This document shows, one piece after another, positions 61,373 to 64,000 of a stretch of 64,000 nt of DNA. The notes under the pieces were generated by a model that saw nothing but the letters and a program-made list of their open reading frames with translations, was not told the DNA's origin and did not search any database. The DNA lies in the NCBI GenBank assembly GCA_965219565.1, contig OZ244780.1, positions 2,728,001-2,792,000 on the forward strand. Direction: 5' to 3'. The translations under genes and the position numbers were made by a program. How positions within the stretch are numbered: position 1 is the first letter of the stretch; the number at the start of each line of letters is the position of its first letter. Origin of the DNA: DAOUJI01 sp965219565 (lineage in GTDB: Bacteria; Chloroflexota; Dehalococcoidia; Lucifugimonadales; JAGWBF01).

Positions 61373-61432
61373 GCGATAGGCGCTTGAGCGCCGCTTTTAC
61401 AAGAAACGAAATCCAACAGGAGGGAACCTTCA

Positions 61433-62857
61433 ATGACCCCGGAAGAAGTTGTTAGACATGCCAAAGACAACAAGATAGGGATCATCGACCTGAAGTTCAC
61501 AGACCTGCCCGGCACGTTCCAGCATGTCTCCATTCCCCTGAGCGAGCTGAGCGAGGACAACCTGGCGGAGGGCTACGGGTTCGACGGGTCGAGCATTCGC
61601 GGGTTCAAGTCCATCGACGAGAGCGACATGCTTCTCATCCCCGACACGACCACCGCCAACATGGACCCCTTCTTCAAGGCGCCGACCTTGACCATGATTT
61701 GTGACATCCTGGACCCGGTGACGCGGGACACCTTCACCCGGGACCCGCGCAACGTCGCCCACAAGGCGGAGGAGTACCTCAAGAGTTCCGGCATTGCCGA
61801 CGTAAGCTACTGGGGGCCGGAACCGGAGTTCTTCATCTTCGACTCGGCCAGGTTCAACCAGACCAGCAACGAGGGTTACTACTTCATAGACTCGGACGAA
61901 GGGATATGGAACTCAGGCCAGCCCGGTACAGTGGACGGCGGCCGCAACCTGGCCTACAGGCCCCGCCACAAGGAAGGCTACTTCCCGACGCCCCCGTTCG
62001 ACACCTTCCAGGACATACGCACGGAGGCCGTTCAGGAAATAGAGCGGTTCGGCATCATCGTCGAGAAACACCACCACGAGGTGGCCACAGCGGGACAGGC
62101 CGAGATCGACGTCCGCTTCGACAGCCTGACCAAAATGGCGGACACCGTCACGATACTCAAGTACGTGGTCAAGAACGTTGCACATAGGTACGGCAAGGTG
62201 GCGACCTTCATGCCCAAGCCTCTTTTCGGCGACAACGGCACAGGAATGCACACCCACCAGAGTCTTTGGAGGGAAGGGCAGAACCTCTTCTACGACGCCA
62301 ACGGCTACGCCATGCTCAGCGCCACCTGCCGCCATTACATCGGCGGCCTGCTCCAGCACGCCCCGGCTCTGCTGGCCTTCATAGCTCCGACCACCAACAG
62401 CTACAAGCGGCTGGTGCCAGGTTTCGAGGCTCCCGTGAACCTGGTCTACTCCGTGCGGAACCGCTCGGCGTGCATCCGCATCCCGACCTACTCTGCCAGT
62501 CCGGCAGCCCGGAGGCTGGAGTTCCGCGCTCCCGACCCCGCCTGCAACCCATATGTCGCGTTCTCGGCTATGCTGATGGCGGGGATCGACGGAGTCATAA
62601 ACGAAATAGAGCCGCCCGACCCCGTGGACCAGAACTTGTATGAGTTGCCGCCCGAAGAGCTTGCCAAGATACGGCAGGTGCCCGGCTCTTTGGACGAGGC
62701 CCTGGCATCGCTGGAGAACGACTACGAGTTCCTGTTGCGGGGCGGCGTGTTCACCGAGGACCTGATTGAAACCTGGTTGGACTACAAGAAGGGCGACCTG
62801 GACAACATCAGGCTACGGCCCCACCCGTATGAGTTCTTCATGTACTTCGACGCCTAG
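61433..62857 (+). CDS. glnA: Glutamine synthetase, type I (GSI-beta-like)
   Basis: 474-residue dodecameric glutamine synthetase, ATP-dependent ammonium assimilation. FKSIDESDMLLIPD is in the N-terminal part, GPEPEFFIFD gives metal Glu residues, NGTGMHTHQS the catalytic loop, and RLVPGFEAPVNL the ATP region. Tyr403 in QNLYELPPEE corresponds to the adenylylation Tyr of GSI-beta, so GlnE-type modification is possible. AGGAGG precedes the ATG. It is the natural partner of the two amt genes just upstream. Confidence 0.97.
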   Translation: MTPEEVVRHAKDNKIGIIDLKFTDLPGTFQHVSIPLSELSEDNLAEGYGFDGSSIRGFKSIDESDMLLIPDTTTANMDPFFKAPTLTMICDILDPVTRDTFTRDPRNVAHKAEEYLKSSGIADVSYWGPEPEFFIFDSARFNQTSNEGYYFIDSDEGIWNSGQPGTVDGGRNLAYRPRHKEGYFPTPPFDTFQDIRTEAVQEIERFGIIVEKHHHEVATAGQAEIDVRFDSLTKMADTVTILKYVVKNVAHRYGKVATFMPKPLFGDNGTGMHTHQSLWREGQNLFYDANGYAMLSATCRHYIGGLLQHAPALLAFIAPTTNSYKRLVPGFEAPVNLVYSVRNRSACIRIPTYSASPAARRLEFRAPDPACNPYVAFSAMLMAGIDGVINEIEPPDPVDQNLYELPPEELAKIRQVPGSLDEALASLENDYEFLLRGGVFTEDLIETWLDYKKGDLDNIRLRPHPYEFFMYFDA

Positions 62858-62875
62858 CCCGACTCGGCGTCCAAA

Positions 62876-62904
62876 TTGACACGACCTGCGCCAGTCAATA
62901 GAAT
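62876..62904 (+). promoter_or_regulatory. Sigma70-type promoter before the second glnA
   Basis: TTGACA (62876-62881) and TAGAAT (62899-62904) are spaced by 17 bp, a near-consensus promoter. The expected start point is within or just before the hairpin at 62908-62948. Confidence 0.65.
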
Positions 62905-62907
62905 CGT

Positions 62908-62948
62908 TGCGGCAGGCCCTACGGGGTCCTAATCCCAAGCCTGCCGCA
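62908..62948 (+). terminator. Hairpin between the two glnA genes, terminator or attenuator
   Basis: TGCGGCAGGC (62908-62917) pairs perfectly with GCCTGCCGCA (62939-62948), followed by the weakly T-rich CTTTAT. It either ends the first glnA transcript or, since a promoter lies directly upstream, attenuates the second glnA. Confidence 0.6.
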
Positions 62949-63026
62949 CTTTATCCCTGGCGACGGCCAATCCTCGATACGTAACCCAATATTCCCCAAT
63001 CGGAGACCTCTACCGGAGAATCGGTT

Positions 63027-64000
63027 ATGACTTGGGCCGAAGATGAAGCGAAAGAGTTTGTCCTCAGGACTGCGCGGGAGAACGACGTAAAGTTCATCCG
63101 GCTCTGGTTCTGCGACATCCTGGGCGCCCTTAAGGGTTTCGCCATCACCGTGGAGGAGTTGGAGGACGCGCTGGAGCAAGGCGTTGCGTTCGACGGCTCG
63201 TCCATCGAGGGTTTCGTTCGCATAGACGAAAGCGACATGGTGGCCCGACCCGACCCAACCACGTTCCGCATACTCAGTTGGCGGCCCCGTCAGAACTCGG
63301 TGGCGAGGATGTTCTGCGACATACACAAGCCCACTGGGGATCCGTTCGAGGGAGACCCAAGATTCGTCCTTAAGAGGAACGTGAGGAAGGCATCCAACCT
63401 CGGGTTCACTTACTACGTTGGCCCGGAGTTCGAATACTTCTATCTCACGGGAACCGAAGACCCCAAGGCCATCGACAAAGGCGGCTATTTCGACCAATTG
63501 TCAATGGAACTGGGAACTGACCTGCGGCGCGAGACGGTCCTGACATTGGCCGAAATGGGAATTCCGGTCAAGTATTCCCACCACGAAGCGGCCCCGGGGC
63601 AGCATGAAATCGACCTTCAGTACACCGACGCCATCACTATGGCGGACAACGTCACCACCAGCAAGCTGGTCATTAAAGAGGTGGCCTCCCAGAACAATGT
63701 CTACGCCACCTTCATGCCGAAGCCGCTGCCAGGGGTGAACGGTTCGGGAATGCACGTACACCAGTCCCTTTTCCAGGGGGACTCCAACTCATTCTTCGAC
63801 CAGAACAACCCAGGGGAGCTGTCCCAAATCGGCCGTCTCTACACAGCCGGCCTGCTGCGCCACGCACCGGAAATCACTCTGGTTACCAACCAGTGGGTGA
63901 ACTCTTACAAGAGGTTGACGCCGGGCCACGAGGCGCCCATGTACATATCGTGGGCGATGAAGAACCGTTCCGACCTGATACGCGTCCCCTCCTACAGACC
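63027..64000 (+). CDS. glnA: Second glutamine synthetase, 3' end outside the window
   Basis: A 324-codon open frame from ATG at 63027 to the window end, beginning MTWAEDEAKEFVLRTAREND and then FIRLWFCDILGALKGFAITV. Family marks: VAFDGSSIEGFVRIDESDMV, VGPEFEYFYL, HHEAAPGQHEIDLQY, NGSGMHVHQSLF and NSYKRLTPGHEAPMYISWAM. The short N-terminal spacing is closer to GSI-alpha enzymes; the C-terminal adenylylation region is outside the window. The sequence is diverged from the first glnA, so this is not a recent duplication. It has its own promoter and hairpin. Confidence 0.95.
   Translation, partial: MTWAEDEAKEFVLRTARENDVKFIRLWFCDILGALKGFAITVEELEDALEQGVAFDGSSIEGFVRIDESDMVARPDPTTFRILSWRPRQNSVARMFCDIHKPTGDPFEGDPRFVLKRNVRKASNLGFTYYVGPEFEYFYLTGTEDPKAIDKGGYFDQLSMELGTDLRRETVLTLAEMGIPVKYSHHEAAPGQHEIDLQYTDAITMADNVTTSKLVIKEVASQNNVYATFMPKPLPGVNGSGMHVHQSLFQGDSNSFFDQNNPGELSQIGRLYTAGLLRHAPEITLVTNQWVNSYKRLTPGHEAPMYISWAMKNRSDLIRVPSYR

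Noticed and set aside
61380..61432. Continuation of the 11-bp GTAAC-like array upstream of the first glnA
   Set aside because: TTTAC and CGAAA are 11 bp apart, but no further elements keep the register, so it is within chance.

Overview
This window reads as a GC-rich chromosomal segment of a Chloroflexota bacterium. A Dehalococcoidia/SAR202-like heterotroph is my best guess. That is inference, from four things: repeated CaiB/BaiF CoA-transferases, luciferase-like (LLM) flavin oxidoreductases, SCP2-type thiolase-like proteins and Zn-alcohol dehydrogenases; lipoproteins with long Thr/Pro stalks; a UvrA/TsaD/citrate synthase core; and a GSI/Amt nitrogen block. No rRNA, tRNA or CRISPR array was found.

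Layout. 1-10.1 kb: end of an alpha/beta hydrolase, a leftward uvrA-amidase-small membrane protein operon, a PH-like membrane protein, a Phd/VapC toxin-antitoxin pair, tsaD, a J-domain protein and a split ThDP decarboxylase. 10.3-14.1 kb: a two-gene heterodimeric ABC exporter. 14.2-21.4 kb: an accessory island, visibly lower in GC, holding two membrane proteins, an ISXO2/IS1595 transposase remnant, a ParB-domain protein plus D12-class adenine methylase, a broken lipoprotein gene, and a truncated second copy of one ABC exporter gene in direct orientation. 21.6-34.3 kb: a large stalked lipoprotein, a HEXXH protein, a cysteine-dioxygenase-like cupin, a two-subunit CoA-transferase, Zn-alcohol dehydrogenases, an orphan antitoxin, an NTP-pyrophosphatase-like protein, a molybdenum hydroxylase large subunit, a dimeric-barrel protein and an SDR. 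34.9-43.5 kb: a DUF35/thiolase-like pair, a molybdenum hydroxylase fragment, a double-domain CaiB/BaiF protein, an amidohydrolase and two LLM oxidoreductases. 43.6-46.4 kb: a second insert carrying an uncharacterised two-gene cassette, bounded by a duplicated 3' end of an LLM gene. 46.5-56.9 kb: an NHL propeller, a DUF1800 protein, a further CoA-transferase, dehydrogenase and thiolase-like protein, a hydrolase, citrate synthase and a MidA-like methyltransferase. 57-64 kb: rmuC, then a nitrogen block amt-amt-glnA-glnA, the last gene running off the window.

How they work together. The dehydrogenases, thiolase-like proteins and CoA-transferases look like a toolkit for activating and oxidising organic acids, with citrate synthase as the entry to central metabolism; substrates cannot be read from sequence. 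The nitrogen block has the clearest regulatory signal. Six pentamers resembling GTAAC lie at exact 11-bp spacing upstream of the first amt gene, and four more lie between the two amt genes, as expected for a tandemly binding OmpR-family regulator such as GlnR. The most intriguing undescribed pieces are the ParB/adenine methylase module with its perfect palindromes, and the two-gene cassette at 43.7-45.5 kb.
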